DNA of 64,000 nucleotides from Alphaproteobacteria bacterium HGW-Alphaproteobacteria-4 (GCA_002842855.1 PHEE01000015.1:62001-126000); one strand, 5' to 3'; counted from the stretch's first letter, positions 8,194 to 17,252 are shown. Notes: generated from the sequence alone by a model not told the origin. Translations and numbers: made by a program.

Positions 8194-8684
8194 TGCGGGT
8201 TCTGGTGCTCGGCATCGGCAATATCCTGTTGCAGGATGAAGGGGTTGGCGTGCATGTGGTGAACCGGCTCGCATCGACCTGCGCATTGCCCGAAGGGGTT
8301 GAGGTGATCGACGGCGGCACCGCCGGCATGGACCTGCTTGACCGCGTCTGCGGCGCCGATGCGCTGATCATCGTCGATTGCGCGCGCCTTGACGCGGTGC
8401 CCGGCACGGTGCGCGAGATCGTCGGCGAAGGCGTGCCGGTGTTCTTTCAAAGCCGCGTTTCGCCGCATCAGATCGGGCTTTCCGACCTGTTGGGCGCGGT
8501 GATGCTGCTGGGCGAGATGCCGGCGCGGATGGCGCTGATCGCGATTGAACCCGAGGCGATGGAGCTTGGTCTGGAGATGACGCCAACCGGGCAAGAGGCC
8601 GCCGGGCGCGCTTTTGGCGTGCTCACCCGGCGGCTTGCGGCCTGGGGCGTGGCGGTGCGGCCGCTGCCGCAGGCGGCGGCCTAG
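8193..8684 (+). CDS. hybD: hydrogenase maturation endopeptidase
   Basis: The 163-residue protein begins MRVLVLGIGNILLQDEGVGV, the family signature. The metal-binding residues known from E. coli HybD are present at matching positions: Glu16, Asp62 and a histidine at 92. It cuts the C-terminal tail of the large subunit encoded immediately upstream, locking the NiFe site. The ATG overlaps the hybC stop (TGATG), indicating translational coupling. The same protein is called HupD in rhizobia. Confidence 0.96.
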   Translation: MRVLVLGIGNILLQDEGVGVHVVNRLASTCALPEGVEVIDGGTAGMDLLDRVCGADALIIVDCARLDAVPGTVREIVGEGVPVFFQSRVSPHQIGLSDLLGAVMLLGEMPARMALIAIEPEAMELGLEMTPTGQEAAGRAFGVLTRRLAAWGVAVRPLPQAAA

Positions 8685-8688
8685 CGGC

Positions 8689-8928
8689 ATGTGCTTTGTC
8701 TCGCCCGCCCGCGTGGTTCGCCTGACGCCATTTGGTGCCGAAGTTGAGCGCGCGGGCGCGTGCTTTGAAATATCGCTGCTGTTTTTGGAGGAAGATGTGG
8801 CGGTCGGCGACTGGGTGGCGGTGCAGGCGCAGCGCCACGCGGTTGCACGGCTGAGCGAGGACGAGGCCGCCGAGCTTTTGCGCCTTTACGCCGAAATCAC
8901 CCGGCATCTGGAGGGCACCCCGGCATGA
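8689..8928 (+). CDS. HypC/HupF-family maturation chaperone, divergent paralogue
   Basis: The 79-residue protein starts four bases after hybD. It has the essential N-terminal Met-Cys of HypC proteins (MCFVSPARVV) but V-S-P where HypC has G-I-P, and a short helical C-terminus. A canonical hypC is present at 14210, so this is the second family member of the locus, in the place of rhizobial hupF. HypC-family proteins use Cys2 to hold the Fe(CN)2CO unit and deliver it to the large subunit. A role dedicated to HybC is likely from position, but not proven. Confidence 0.85.
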   Translation: MCFVSPARVVRLTPFGAEVERAGACFEISLLFLEEDVAVGDWVAVQAQRHAVARLSEDEAAELLRLYAEITRHLEGTPA

Positions 8929-9401
8929 GCCTGCACCCCCGCGTCGAAGCGCTGGTGGCGGCCCATGCCGCGGCCGACGCAGTGATGCGCGACCTGCCGC
9001 TTTACAACCCGGCGCTGACGATCGAGGCGCATGGTTTTTTGCCTTTGGCCGAGGGCATGCTGCTTGGGGTGCTGATCACGCCCTGGTTCATGAATCTGGT
9101 GCTGTTGCCCGAGGTGGCGGAGCCGCTTGACCCCGCGCGCTACGGCGCGGCGCGCAGCGTCGCGTTGCCCGCAGGCGAGCGCGTGTTTCGCTACGCGGGC
9201 GATGCCGCGCAGGGCGCCTTCTGGACCGCATCGCTGCATTCGCCGATGGCGGTGTTCCGCTCGCAACCGCAGGCCCGCGCCGAGGCGCGGCTGCGCCTTG
9301 CCGAGGCGCTGACCCCGCCTTCGTCCGAGGCCGACACGGTTGCCTGCCCGAGCCGCCGCGCGTTTTTCGGCGGCAAGGCAACCGCGCGCGGCAAGGGTTG
9401 A
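8925..9401 (+). CDS. hybE: hydrogenase assembly chaperone HybE/HupJ
   Basis: The 158-residue protein overlaps the preceding gene by ATGA. It contains YNPALTIEAHGFLP, TPWFMNLVLLP and SLHSPMAVF, conserved in the HybE/HupJ family. HybE binds the small and large subunit precursors and acts as a proof-reading chaperone that delays Tat export until the NiFe site and clusters are in place. Rhizobial HupJ/HupI regions include a rubredoxin; no CxxC pairs are present here, so this is the HybE domain alone. Confidence 0.88.
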   Translation: MSLHPRVEALVAAHAAADAVMRDLPLYNPALTIEAHGFLPLAEGMLLGVLITPWFMNLVLLPEVAEPLDPARYGAARSVALPAGERVFRYAGDAAQGAFWTASLHSPMAVFRSQPQARAEARLRLAEALTPPSSEADTVACPSRRAFFGGKATARGKG

Positions 9402-9576
9402 GCCGCATCTGCCAGATCACCGCGCGGAACTGACAGCCGGGCGTGGAGGCAGCCCGACCCGTCTGGGTCCACCCCCACCTTGTGTTTGACCCGCGCCCCG
9501 ATATGGTGCGGTGATATCGTGCAACACAAAGCGCGCGGCATTGACCCCTGCATGGTCTGCGCGCTGCCCCGAAAGT

Positions 9577-9620
9577 CGCGGGGGCTGTCTGCCCCCGCAC
9601 CCCCGAGGATATTTGTGCCA
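9577..9620 (+). repeat. intergenic hairpin-TATTT repeat, copy 1
   Basis: A perfect 8-bp stem (GCGGGGGC 9578-9585, GCCCCCGC 9591-9598; loop TGTCT) is followed by ACCCCCGAGGATATTT. The same arrangement occurs at 15637, 22137 and 62327. Here it lies between hybE and hypF, which read in the same direction, so it could act as a partial terminator or mRNA-stability element inside the maturation operon. The 175 bp before it (9402-9576) show no gene. Confidence 0.75.
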
Positions 9621-9647
9621 AGGCAATTGAACGAGGAAAGGGACAAC

Positions 9648-11870
9648 GTGCAAGGCTGGGCGATCCGGGTGCGCGGGCAGGTGCAGGGCGTGGGGTTTCG
9701 CCCCTTCGTCTGGCAATTGGCGCATGAGATGGGGATTGCAGGCGAGGTGCTTAACGACCCCGAGGGGGTGCTGATACATGCAGCCGGTGCGCGGCTGGCC
9801 GAGTTTGCCGGGGCGATCAGCGCGCGCGCTCCGGCTTTGGCGCGGGTCGATGCGGTCGAGCGGGGGGCGTATCTGTTTGCGGTGGCGCCCGAGGGGTTCG
9901 TGATTGCGCGCTCGCGCGGGGTGGGGGCGGAAACGCGGGTGACCCCGGATGCCGCCACCTGCCCGGCCTGCGCTGACGAGATCCGGGGCGAGGGGCGCAG
10001 GCGCGGCTATGCCTTTACCAACTGCACCCATTGCGGGCCGCGGTTCTCGATTTTGCGCGGCCTGCCCTATGACCGGGCGCGAACGACGATGGCCGCATTC
10101 CCGATGTGCCCTGCTTGCCGGGCAGAGTATGAAAACCCCGCCGACCGCCGCTTTCACGCACAACCCGTGGCCTGCCCGGACTGTGGGCCGCGGCTCCGGC
10201 TGGAGGTTGACGGGGCAGAGCTGGCGGGCGATCCGATTGCGCTGGCCGCGGCGCGGTTGCGGGAGGGCGCGGTGCTGGCCGTCAAGGGCATTGGCGGCTT
10301 TCACCTGGCTGTTGACGCAACCAATGCGCAGGCGTTGGCGCGGCTGCGCGCGCGCAAGCGGCGCCCGGCCAAGCCGTTTGCGCTGATGGCAACCGAGGCG
10401 GGGCTGGCGGCGGTGGCCGAGTTGGGGCCAGAGGAACTTGCGCTCTTGCGCGATCCGGCGGCGCCGGTGGTGCTGGTGCCGTCGCGCGGGGTGCTGCCCG
10501 AGGCGGTGGCGCCGGGCATGGCGACGCTGGGGGTGATGCTGCCCTACACGCCGCTGCACCATCTGCTGCTCGATGCCTTCGGCGGCGTGCTGGTAATGAC
10601 CTCGGGCAACCTTTCCGGCGAGCCGCAGGTGATCGGCAATGATGCGGCGCGCGCCAAGCTCGGGCGGTTTGCCGATGCCTTCCTGATGCACGACCGCGAG
10701 ATTGCGCGCCGCCTTGATGACGGCGTCGAGCGGGCGCGCCCGCCGATGGTGTTGCGGCGCGGGCGCGGGCGCTGCCCCGGCACGCTGCCGCTGCCCGAAG
10801 GATTTCCCGCAACACAGGTGGTGGCATTCGGCGGCCAGATGAAGGCGGCGATCTGCCTGACCAAGCGCGGGCAGGCGCTGTTGTCGCACCACCTGGGCGA
10901 CCTTGATGATGCTTTGACGGTCGAGCAATACGCCCGGGCGCAGGCCGATTATGCCGCGCTTTTCGACCACCGGCCCGTGCTGGCGGCCTGCGATCTGCAC
11001 CCCGGATACCGCGCCACGCACGAGGCCGAAGCGCGCGGGTTGCCGCTGGTGCGGGTGCAGCACCACCATGCGCACATGGCCGCCTGCATGGGCGAAAACC
11101 AGTGGCCCTTGGCGGGTGGACCGGTGGCCGCGATCGTGCTTGACGGGCTCGGCCTCGGGGCGGATGGCACGGTATGGGGCGGCGAGGTGTTGCTGGGCGA
11201 TTATGCGGGGTTCGAGCGGGTGGCGCATCTGGTGCACGCGCCCTTGCCGGGGGGCGATGCGGCCAGCGTGCAGCCCTGGCGCAATGCGCTGGTGCGGCTG
11301 GATGCGGCGGCGCTTTCGGCGCTGGCGGACGGGCTGTTTGCTGCCTCGCCGCGTGAAGCGGTGCGGGCGGCGGTGCGGGCCGGGGTGAACGCGCCCTTGT
11401 CATCGTCAGCGGGGCGGTTGTTTGATGCGGTGGCGGCCTGCCTCGGGCTATGCCCGGACCGGCAGAGCTATGAGGGCGAGGCGGCGATGCGCCTTGAAGC
11501 GCTGGCGGGGCCGCCGGGCGAGGGCTACGCATTTGGTCAGGTGGGTGGGGGGATCGACCCGGCGCCGATGTTTGCAGCATTGGCACACGATCTGGCGGCG
11601 GGGCAGCGGGTTGGCACGATTTCGGCCCGGTTTCACGATGGGTTGGCGGCGGCGTTTGCGGCACCGGCGCGGGCGCTGGTGACATCGGGACGCGCGCAGG
11701 CGGTGGCGCTTTCGGGTGGGTGCCTGCAAAACGCGCGGTTGCATACGGCGCTTCTGGCGGCGCTTGCGGGGGTGCCGGTGCTGGTGCACCGGCAGGTTCC
11801 GGCCAACGATGGCGGGTTGGCGTTCGGGCAGGCGCTGGTGGCGTTGGCGCAGGGCATGCCAGGCGATTGA
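9648..11870 (+). CDS. hypF: carbamoyltransferase HypF, makes the cyanide ligands
   Basis: The start chosen is GTG at 9648, behind GAGGAAAGGGA; it gives a 740-residue protein that begins directly at the acylphosphatase domain. Domains in order: acylphosphatase (about 1-90, VRGQVQGVGFRPFVWQL), two zinc-finger pairs (CPACADE/CTHCGPRF and CPACRAEY/CPDCGPR, about 105-185), a YrdC-like domain (about 195-380), and a Kae1-like carbamoyltransferase with HHHAHMAACM. HypF transfers the carbamoyl group of carbamoyl phosphate to the C-terminal cysteine of HypE. It is separated from hybE by 246 bp containing a repeat, so it may have its own promoter. Confidence 0.97.
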   Translation: MQGWAIRVRGQVQGVGFRPFVWQLAHEMGIAGEVLNDPEGVLIHAAGARLAEFAGAISARAPALARVDAVERGAYLFAVAPEGFVIARSRGVGAETRVTPDAATCPACADEIRGEGRRRGYAFTNCTHCGPRFSILRGLPYDRARTTMAAFPMCPACRAEYENPADRRFHAQPVACPDCGPRLRLEVDGAELAGDPIALAAARLREGAVLAVKGIGGFHLAVDATNAQALARLRARKRRPAKPFALMATEAGLAAVAELGPEELALLRDPAAPVVLVPSRGVLPEAVAPGMATLGVMLPYTPLHHLLLDAFGGVLVMTSGNLSGEPQVIGNDAARAKLGRFADAFLMHDREIARRLDDGVERARPPMVLRRGRGRCPGTLPLPEGFPATQVVAFGGQMKAAICLTKRGQALLSHHLGDLDDALTVEQYARAQADYAALFDHRPVLAACDLHPGYRATHEAEARGLPLVRVQHHHAHMAACMGENQWPLAGGPVAAIVLDGLGLGADGTVWGGEVLLGDYAGFERVAHLVHAPLPGGDAASVQPWRNALVRLDAAALSALADGLFAASPREAVRAAVRAGVNAPLSSSAGRLFDAVAACLGLCPDRQSYEGEAAMRLEALAGPPGEGYAFGQVGGGIDPAPMFAALAHDLAAGQRVGTISARFHDGLAAAFAAPARALVTSGRAQAVALSGGCLQNARLHTALLAALAGVPVLVHRQVPANDGGLAFGQALVALAQGMPGD

Positions 11871-11993
11871 CCGAAGGGGAATGCGAAGCTGCCACTTTGC
11901 CGCGGGCGGCGCCGGGCCGATAGACTCGACCGAAAGGTTGCGGCACGGTATGCGGTGGGATGCCGGAACGCTTGGGTAACGGGAGGGGTTCAG

Positions 11994-12857
11994 GTGCAAA
12001 GGTTGATGATTGGCCTGACGCTGCGCGGCGGTCAGATTGCCCCGGCGATCACCGCCGGGCCAGATCTGCCGCTGGCGCAGATGGTCGTGGGGCAGTCACC
12101 GGAGGCGGTGGCCGCGCTGCTGCCACGTATCTTCGGCCTTTGCCGCGTGGCGCAAGGTGCTGCGGCGCGGTTGGCGCTGGGCCTGCCGGGCGTGATCGAC
12201 CCGGCCGAACTGGCCCGCGAGGTACTGCGCGAGCATCTTTTGCTGCTGCTGGCCACGCTGCCGCCGCTGCTGGCGCTTTCGCCGCTGCCGGTGTCGCTGG
12301 CCGCCCCGGCGGCGGCGCTGTTTGGCCCGGCGCGGGCTTTGCCGCGCGGGCTTGAGGATTTTTCGGCGTGGCTGCGCGCGGGCAGCGGTGCGGCGCCGGT
12401 GCTGTCTGCCCTGTCGGTTCGGTTTGCCCCCGGCGTGGCCGTTACCGGGGCATTGCCCACGAGCAATGATGCCTATGCGATGGCCCGCGTGGCGGTGGAA
12501 AACACGCCCGCCGGGCGGCAGGCGGCGCACCCGCTGTTGCAATCGGTCGCAGCGACGGGCGGGCGCGGGCCGCTTTGGCGGGCGCTGGGGATGCTGGCGG
12601 ATGCCGAGGCGGCGCTGGCGGGGGCGCTGCCCGCACCGCGGCTTTTGCCCGATGGCACGGCGGTGGTGGCGGCGGCGCGCGGCGCCTATGCGCTGATCTT
12701 GCGCACCACGCCTACCGACCAGATCGCGGCGCCGGGTGGCGCGCTGGAACAATCGCTGGCAAGCTTGCCCGCCGATCTCGTGGCCCTTGCGCCGCTGGTG
12801 GTGGCGCTGCACGACCCTTGCCTTCCGGTCGATCTGCACGAGGCGCGCGATGCATGA
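11994..12857 (+). CDS. hupK: HupK-like scaffold, a decayed hydrogenase large-subunit homologue
   Basis: The likely start is GTG at 11994 behind GGGAGGGG, giving 287 residues. The protein keeps ghosts of both metal-binding motifs of the large subunit. IFGLC stands where HybC has ICGVC, so the second cysteine is kept and the first lost. DPCLPVDLH at the C-terminus stands where HybC has DPCISCAIH, so the first cysteine and the histidine are kept and the second cysteine lost. HupK/HoxV proteins are thought to be scaffolds on which the Fe(CN)2CO group is assembled before transfer. The sequence between the motifs is alanine- and leucine-rich and poorly conserved. Its stop overlaps the hypA start by 8 bases. 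Confidence 0.85.
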   Translation: MQRLMIGLTLRGGQIAPAITAGPDLPLAQMVVGQSPEAVAALLPRIFGLCRVAQGAAARLALGLPGVIDPAELAREVLREHLLLLLATLPPLLALSPLPVSLAAPAAALFGPARALPRGLEDFSAWLRAGSGAAPVLSALSVRFAPGVAVTGALPTSNDAYAMARVAVENTPAGRQAAHPLLQSVAATGGRGPLWRALGMLADAEAALAGALPAPRLLPDGTAVVAAARGAYALILRTTPTDQIAAPGGALEQSLASLPADLVALAPLVVALHDPCLPVDLHEARDA

Positions 12858-13191
12858 GATGTCGCTCTGCGAAAGCATCCGCGAGGTGATCGAAGATCAA
12901 GCGCGCACGCATGGTTTTGCCCGCGTGGTGCACCTGCGGCTCGAGATCGGGCGCTTTGCCGGGGTCGAGAAATCGGCGCTGGAGTTTGCCTTCGGTGTGG
13001 TCATGCGCGGCAGCCCCGCCGAGGACGCGGCGCTTGAAATGATCGACCTGCCGGGGCGCGCGATGTGCTTTGATTGCGGCAAGACGGTGGAAATTGAAGA
13101 CCGATTCGCGCTATGCCCGGAATGTGGCGGCGCAAAATTGCTGCCTGCGGGCGGCGACGAAATGCGGATCAAGGACATGGAGGTGCTCTGA
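12850..13191 (+). CDS. hypA: nickel metallochaperone HypA
   Basis: The 113-residue protein begins [10 protein letters not shown], with His2 as nickel ligand. The zinc site is four cysteines in two pairs, CFDC (73, 76) and CPEC (89, 92). HypA delivers nickel to the large subunit together with HypB. It overlaps hupK by 8 bases and hypB by 1 base, so the three are translationally coupled. Confidence 0.97.
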   Translation: MHEMSLCESIREVIEDQARTHGFARVVHLRLEIGRFAGVEKSALEFAFGVVMRGSPAEDAALEMIDLPGRAMCFDCGKTVEIEDRFALCPECGGAKLLPAGGDEMRIKDMEVL

Positions 13192-14183
13192 TGTGCACGA
13201 CCTGTGGCTGCGGCGATGCGCCGAAGTTCGAGATCAGGGGCGAGGGCGGGCGGCCGCTGCCTTTCGGCCATGTCGATGCTGGCAAGGCGGTGCAGCTGTT
13301 CGGCGCGGGTCACCCGCACGATCATGACCACGCGCACCCACATGACCACGCGCACCCACATGACCACGCGCACCCACATGACCACGCGCACCCGCACGAC
13401 CACGCGCACCCACATGACCACGCGCACCCGCACGACCATGACCATGACCATGACCACGACCACGGCACTTTGCTGCACCACCACGGCACCGGGCCCGCCG
13501 GGGTGACGGTGCCGGGCATGAGCCAGACCCGGCTGATCGAGGTGGAAACCGCGATTCTGGCCAAGAATGATGGCATTGCCGCCTCGAACCGGCGGGTGCT
13601 CGATGCGCTCGGGGTGTTTTCGGTCAACCTCGTTTCCTCACCCGGTTCGGGCAAGACCACGCTCCTGTGCCGCACCATCGAGATGCTCGGCGCAGCACCG
13701 CTGGCGGTGATCGAGGGCGACCAGCAGACCTCGAACGATGCCGACCGCATTCGCGCTACGGGCGCGCGCGCGTTGCAGATCAACACCGGCAAGGGCTGCC
13801 ACCTTGATGCGCAGATGGTCGGCACGGCCATTGATGCGCTGCGACCGCTGCCCGGATCCTATCTCTTCATCGAAAACGTCGGCAACCTCGTGTGCCCCGC
13901 CGCCTTTGATCTGGGCGAAGATGCCAAGGTGGCGATCCTGTCGGTGACCGAGGGCGAGGACAAGCCGTTGAAATACCCCGACATGTTCACCGCCGCAAAG
14001 CTTGCCATCCTGAACAAGACCGACCTTGCGCCGCATTGCGATGCCGACCTTGACGCCTATGAGGCGAACCTGCGCCGGGTGAACCCGGCGATTACGGTGC
14101 TGCGGGTTTCGGCGCGCACCGGCGAGGGCATGGCGGCATGGATCAGCTGGCTGAGGGCAGGATTGCAGGAAAAAGCGCGCTGA
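13191..14183 (+). CDS. hypB: nickel-storing GTPase HypB with long His-Asp repeat
   Basis: The 330-residue protein begins MCTTCGCG, the high-affinity N-terminal nickel motif. Residues 41-92 are a histidine-rich tract (26 His, plus three more in HHH shortly after), built of HPHDHA hexapeptides and a terminal HD run; such tracts store nickel. The GTPase domain follows with P-loop SSPGSGKTT, switch residues in [12 protein letters not shown], and NKTDL. It drives GTP-dependent nickel insertion with HypA. The length of the repeat should vary between strains because the DNA repeats too. Confidence 0.97.
   Translation: MCTTCGCGDAPKFEIRGEGGRPLPFGHVDAGKAVQLFGAGHPHDHDHAHPHDHAHPHDHAHPHDHAHPHDHAHPHDHAHPHDHDHDHDHDHGTLLHHHGTGPAGVTVPGMSQTRLIEVETAILAKNDGIAASNRRVLDALGVFSVNLVSSPGSGKTTLLCRTIEMLGAAPLAVIEGDQQTSNDADRIRATGARALQINTGKGCHLDAQMVGTAIDALRPLPGSYLFIENVGNLVCPAAFDLGEDAKVAILSVTEGEDKPLKYPDMFTAAKLAILNKTDLAPHCDADLDAYEANLRRVNPAITVLRVSARTGEGMAAWISWLRAGLQEKAR
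13311..13466 (+). repeat. 18-bp minisatellite inside hypB coding for HPHDHA
   Basis: Five units of 18 bp (CACCCACATGACCACGCG or a close variant) are flanked by related, longer units at both ends. The array stays in frame throughout. Four of the five units are identical at the DNA level, which indicates recent slippage or unequal exchange. Confidence 0.9.
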
Positions 14184-14209
14184 GTCGCGCCATCAGGGAG
14201 GAAATCGAC

Positions 14210-14500
14210 ATGTGCCTTGGCATCCCCGGCCAGATTCTGGCCATCACCGACGAGGCCCGCCTGATGGCGATGGCCGAGGTTTCGGGCGTGCGGCGCGAGG
14301 TCAACGTGGCCTGCGTGGCCGAAGGGCCGCTTGCCGCATTGGTCGGGCAATGGGTGCTCATCCACGTTGGCTTTGCCATGAGCCTGATCGACGCCGACGA
14401 GGCCGAAAGAACACTCGAGGCGCTGCGCGACCTTGGCGAGGCACAAGAGGCGCTTGCGGCGATGGCCGAAGGGCAGCGCGCATTGGAGGGCCGGCCGTGA
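14210..14500 (+). CDS. hypC: hydrogenase maturation chaperone HypC
   Basis: The 96-residue protein begins MCLGIPGQIL with the canonical Cys2 and G-I-P. It forms the complex with HypD on which the Fe(CN)2CO unit is built. The start is the ATG at 14210 behind GGGAGGAAA. Its last codons overlap the GTG start of hypD. Together with the divergent paralogue at 8689 it makes two HypC-family proteins in one locus. Confidence 0.97.
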   Translation: MCLGIPGQILAITDEARLMAMAEVSGVRREVNVACVAEGPLAALVGQWVLIHVGFAMSLIDADEAERTLEALRDLGEAQEALAAMAEGQRALEGRP

Positions 14501-15633
14501 AATATGCATCCGAATTCCGCGACCCCGCCGCCGCCAGAGTGCTGCTGGCCGAAATCGCCACCCTCGCCGACCGCATCGGCGCCACCCGCGCCGCACCCGT
14601 GCATATCATGGAAATCTGCGGTGGCCACACCCACGCGATCTTTCGCTATGGCCTCGACAAGCTGGTGCACGAGGGCGTCGAGTTCATCCACGGCCCCGGC
14701 TGCCCGGTCTGTGTGCTGCCGATCGCACGGGTCGATGAGGCGGTGGAGCTGGCCGAGCGGCCCGAAGTGATCTTTACCACCTTCGGCGATGCGATGCGGG
14801 TGCCGGGGCGCAAGCGCAGCCTCATGCAGGCCAAGGCGGCGGGGGCCGACATTCGCATGGTCTATTCGCCGCTCGATGCGCTGGAACTGGCGCGGCGCAA
14901 CCCGGGCCGCGAGGTGGTGTTTTTCGGACTGGGGTTCGAGACCACGACGCCTTCAACCGCGCTTTCGATCCAGCAGGCGGCGCGCGAGGGGTTGCGCAAT
15001 TTCTCGGTGTTCTGCAACCACATCACGGTGCCCGAGCCGATCCGGGCGCTGCTGTCGGACCCCGACATGCGGCTTGATGGCTTCATCGGGCCGGGGCATG
15101 TGAGCATGGTGATCGGCACCCATCCTTATGATTTCATCGCTGCCGAGTTTGGCAAGCCGCTGGTGGTGGCGGGGTTCGAGCCGCTCGACCTTTTGCAATC
15201 GGTGATGCTGGTGCTGCGCCAGATCGCCGAGGGCCGCGCCGAAATTGAAAACCAGTATGCGCGCGTGGTGCCCGAACATGGCAACCCGGTCAGCCTTGCC
15301 GCGATTGCCGATGTCTATGAGCGCCGCCCGAGTTTCGAGTGGCGGGGCCTGGGCGAGATCGACGCGAGCGGGCTGCGGATCCGCGAGACATACCGCGCCT
15401 TTGACGCCGAGGTGAAATTCGCCATGGGCTATGGTGGCGCGGTAGCGCGGGTGACGGATGAACCCGAGGGCTGCGCCTGTGGCGCGGTGATGACCGGGCG
15501 CATCAAGCCCACCGCCTGCCCGCAGTTCGGGCGCGGCTGCACCCCGGAAATGCCCCTGGGGGCGCTGATGGTTTCCTCGGAAGGCGCCTGTGCTGCCTAT
15601 TGGCAATACGGCGGCGCGCGGGCCGCCGAGTAA
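14497..15633 (+). CDS. hypD: hydrogenase maturation protein HypD
   Basis: The 378-residue iron-sulfur protein starts at GTG 14497, overlapping the hypC stop. Visible motifs are EICGGHTHAIFRYG, GPGCPVCVLP, GFETTTPSTA and the C-terminal cysteine-rich segment (CACGAVMTGRIKP, ACPQFGRGC) that binds the [4Fe-4S] cluster. HypD is the scaffold where iron receives its CN and CO ligands. A hairpin repeat follows 3 bases after the stop. Confidence 0.97.
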   Translation: MKYASEFRDPAAARVLLAEIATLADRIGATRAAPVHIMEICGGHTHAIFRYGLDKLVHEGVEFIHGPGCPVCVLPIARVDEAVELAERPEVIFTTFGDAMRVPGRKRSLMQAKAAGADIRMVYSPLDALELARRNPGREVVFFGLGFETTTPSTALSIQQAAREGLRNFSVFCNHITVPEPIRALLSDPDMRLDGFIGPGHVSMVIGTHPYDFIAAEFGKPLVVAGFEPLDLLQSVMLVLRQIAEGRAEIENQYARVVPEHGNPVSLAAIADVYERRPSFEWRGLGEIDASGLRIRETYRAFDAEVKFAMGYGGAVARVTDEPEGCACGAVMTGRIKPTACPQFGRGCTPEMPLGALMVSSEGACAAYWQYGGARAAE

Positions 15634-15636
15634 GGC

Positions 15637-15670
15637 GCGGGGGCCAGCCCCCGCACCCCCGGGGTATTTT
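15637..15670 (+). repeat. intergenic hairpin-TATTT repeat, copy 2
   Basis: GCGGGGGC (15637-15644) pairs with GCCCCCGC (15647-15654), followed by ACCCCCGGGGTATTTT. It begins 3 bases after the hypD stop and ends 16 bases before hypE. Confidence 0.75.
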
Positions 15671-15686
15671 GACATGGAGAAGCGGC

Positions 15687-16709
15687 ATGGCATTGCGCGA
15701 TGACAAGGTGACGCTGGCGCATGGCGGCGGTGGCAAGGCGATGCGGGATCTGATCGAAGAGGTGTTCACCAGCGTTTTTGCCCCGCCCGGCATGGAGGAC
15801 CAGGCGCGGCTGATGACCGCGGCCTTGCAGCAACCCGGCGCGCGGCTGGCCTTTACCACCGACAGTTTCGTGGTCACGCCGCTGGAGTTTCCGGGCGGCG
15901 ACATCGGCAAGATAGCGGTTTGCGGCACCGTCAATGACCTTGCGGTGGGTGGGGCGGTGCCCTTGTGGCTTTCGGCGGCGTTCATCATCGAGGAGGGCTG
16001 CGAGGTGGCGCTGCTGCGCCGGATCGTGGCCTCGATGGCGCGCGAGGCGGCGGCGGCGGGGGTGAGCATTGTCACCGGCGACACCAAGGTGGTCGGGCGC
16101 GGCGCCGCCGACGGGGTGTTCGTGACCACCTCGGGGATCGGGGTGATTCCGCCGGGGCGCGATCTGGCGGCGGCGCGGGTGCGGGCGGGCGACGTGGCGA
16201 TTGTGAACGGGGTGCTGGGCGACCACGGCGCGGCGATTCTGGCGGCGCGAGGCGATCTGGCGCTCAGCTCCGATCTGGTTTCCGACTGCGCGGCACTCGG
16301 GCATCTGATGCAGGCGGCACTGGCCGCCGCCCCCGGCATTCGCGCCGCGCGCGATTGCACCCGCGGCGGGCTTGCGTCGTCACTGAACGAGATCGCGGCC
16401 GAGGCGGGGGTGGGCATCGAGATTGACGAAACCCTGTTGCCGCTGCGCGACGAGGTGCGCGGGGTCTGCGAGATTCTTGGGCTTGACCCGCTATACCTGG
16501 CCAACGAGGGCACGCTGGTGCTGTTTTGCCCGCCCGATCAGGCCGAGGCGGCGCTGGCGGCGATGCGCGGCCTGCCCGAGGGGGCAGGTGCGGCACTCAT
16601 CGGGCAGGCGGTGGCGGCGCCAGCGGGGCGGGTGGTGATGCGCACGCTCTTTGGCGGCAGCCGGATTGTCGACATGCTGGTGGGCGAGCAGTTGCCGCGC
16701 ATTTGTTGA
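15687..16709 (+). CDS. hypE: hydrogenase maturation protein HypE
   Basis: The 340-residue protein belongs to the PurM-like ATP-binding family (LAHGGGGKAMRDL near the N-terminus; TGDTKVVGRG). It ends in PRIC, whose terminal cysteine is carbamoylated by HypF and dehydrated to thiocyanate, the source of the cyanide ligands. The start at 15687 is preceded by GGAGAAG. It is the last gene of the maturation run; what follows is an insertion-sequence remnant. Confidence 0.97.
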   Translation: MALRDDKVTLAHGGGGKAMRDLIEEVFTSVFAPPGMEDQARLMTAALQQPGARLAFTTDSFVVTPLEFPGGDIGKIAVCGTVNDLAVGGAVPLWLSAAFIIEEGCEVALLRRIVASMAREAAAAGVSIVTGDTKVVGRGAADGVFVTTSGIGVIPPGRDLAAARVRAGDVAIVNGVLGDHGAAILAARGDLALSSDLVSDCAALGHLMQAALAAAPGIRAARDCTRGGLASSLNEIAAEAGVGIEIDETLLPLRDEVRGVCEILGLDPLYLANEGTLVLFCPPDQAEAALAAMRGLPEGAGAALIGQAVAAPAGRVVMRTLFGGSRIVDMLVGEQLPRIC

Positions 16710-16844
16710 GGGAGTGGTGGTTCGGTTGATCTGAACAGGTTCCGGGCGATTTCAGAGTGATGGAGTGGATGCCGCCCTCCCTGACGGCATTGCAATGTGC
16801 CAAGCTCGAGATGTTGCAGTTCAAGCGAATGGAAGGAGGCATCC

Positions 16845-17252
16845 ACGAAGGAAGTTAGCACCATCGGAGTGGATCCGGCAAAGAACATGTTGCAACTCCA
16901 CGGATTGGCGGCCGATGGGTCGGTAGTGTTCCGCAAGTGGCTGTAGCGCTTGCCGTTCGGGCGGTTCATGATTGCGCAGCCGGCTTTTACGGTTGCCATG
17001 GAAGTCTGTGGCCGCGCCCACCACTGGGCGCGTACGCTGGCCGGGATGGGACATGCCCCGCTGTTGATCGCGCCCCGTTACGTCAAGGCCTTTGTCAAGC
17101 GGCACAAGAACGACAGCGCCGATGCTGAAGCGATTGTCGAGGCGGCCCTGCGCCCGACTATGCGCTTTGTCGAGCCCAAGACAGCCGAGCAACAGGGCCG
17201 CGCCGTCCTGTTTCGCACGCGCACCCAGTTCATTTACCAGCGCACCGAGGCC
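16845..17252 (+). pseudogene. IS110-family transposase remnant
   Basis: Read through one stop, the frame gives EVSTIGVDPAKNMLQLHG, then VAMEVCGRAHHWARTLAGMG, YVKAFVKRHKNDSADAEAI and RPTMRFVEPKTAEQQ. This is the N-terminal RuvC-like half of IS110 transposases with its acidic residues. Three lesions are visible: the expected start is ACG (16845) just behind GGAAGGAGG, an in-frame TAG is at 16944, and similarity ends near 17252 so the whole C-terminal Tnp_20 half is missing. The 135 bp upstream (16710-16844) look like the IS left flank but no end can be defined. Confidence 0.85.

Noticed and set aside
9417-11237. 606-codon minus-strand frame over hypF
   Set aside because: Shadow of hypF; no domain resemblance and no ribosome site.
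13311-13466. Regular 18-bp repeats that might suggest a CRISPR or satellite array
   Set aside because: They are directly tandem without spacers and encode the His-rich tract of HypB in frame.
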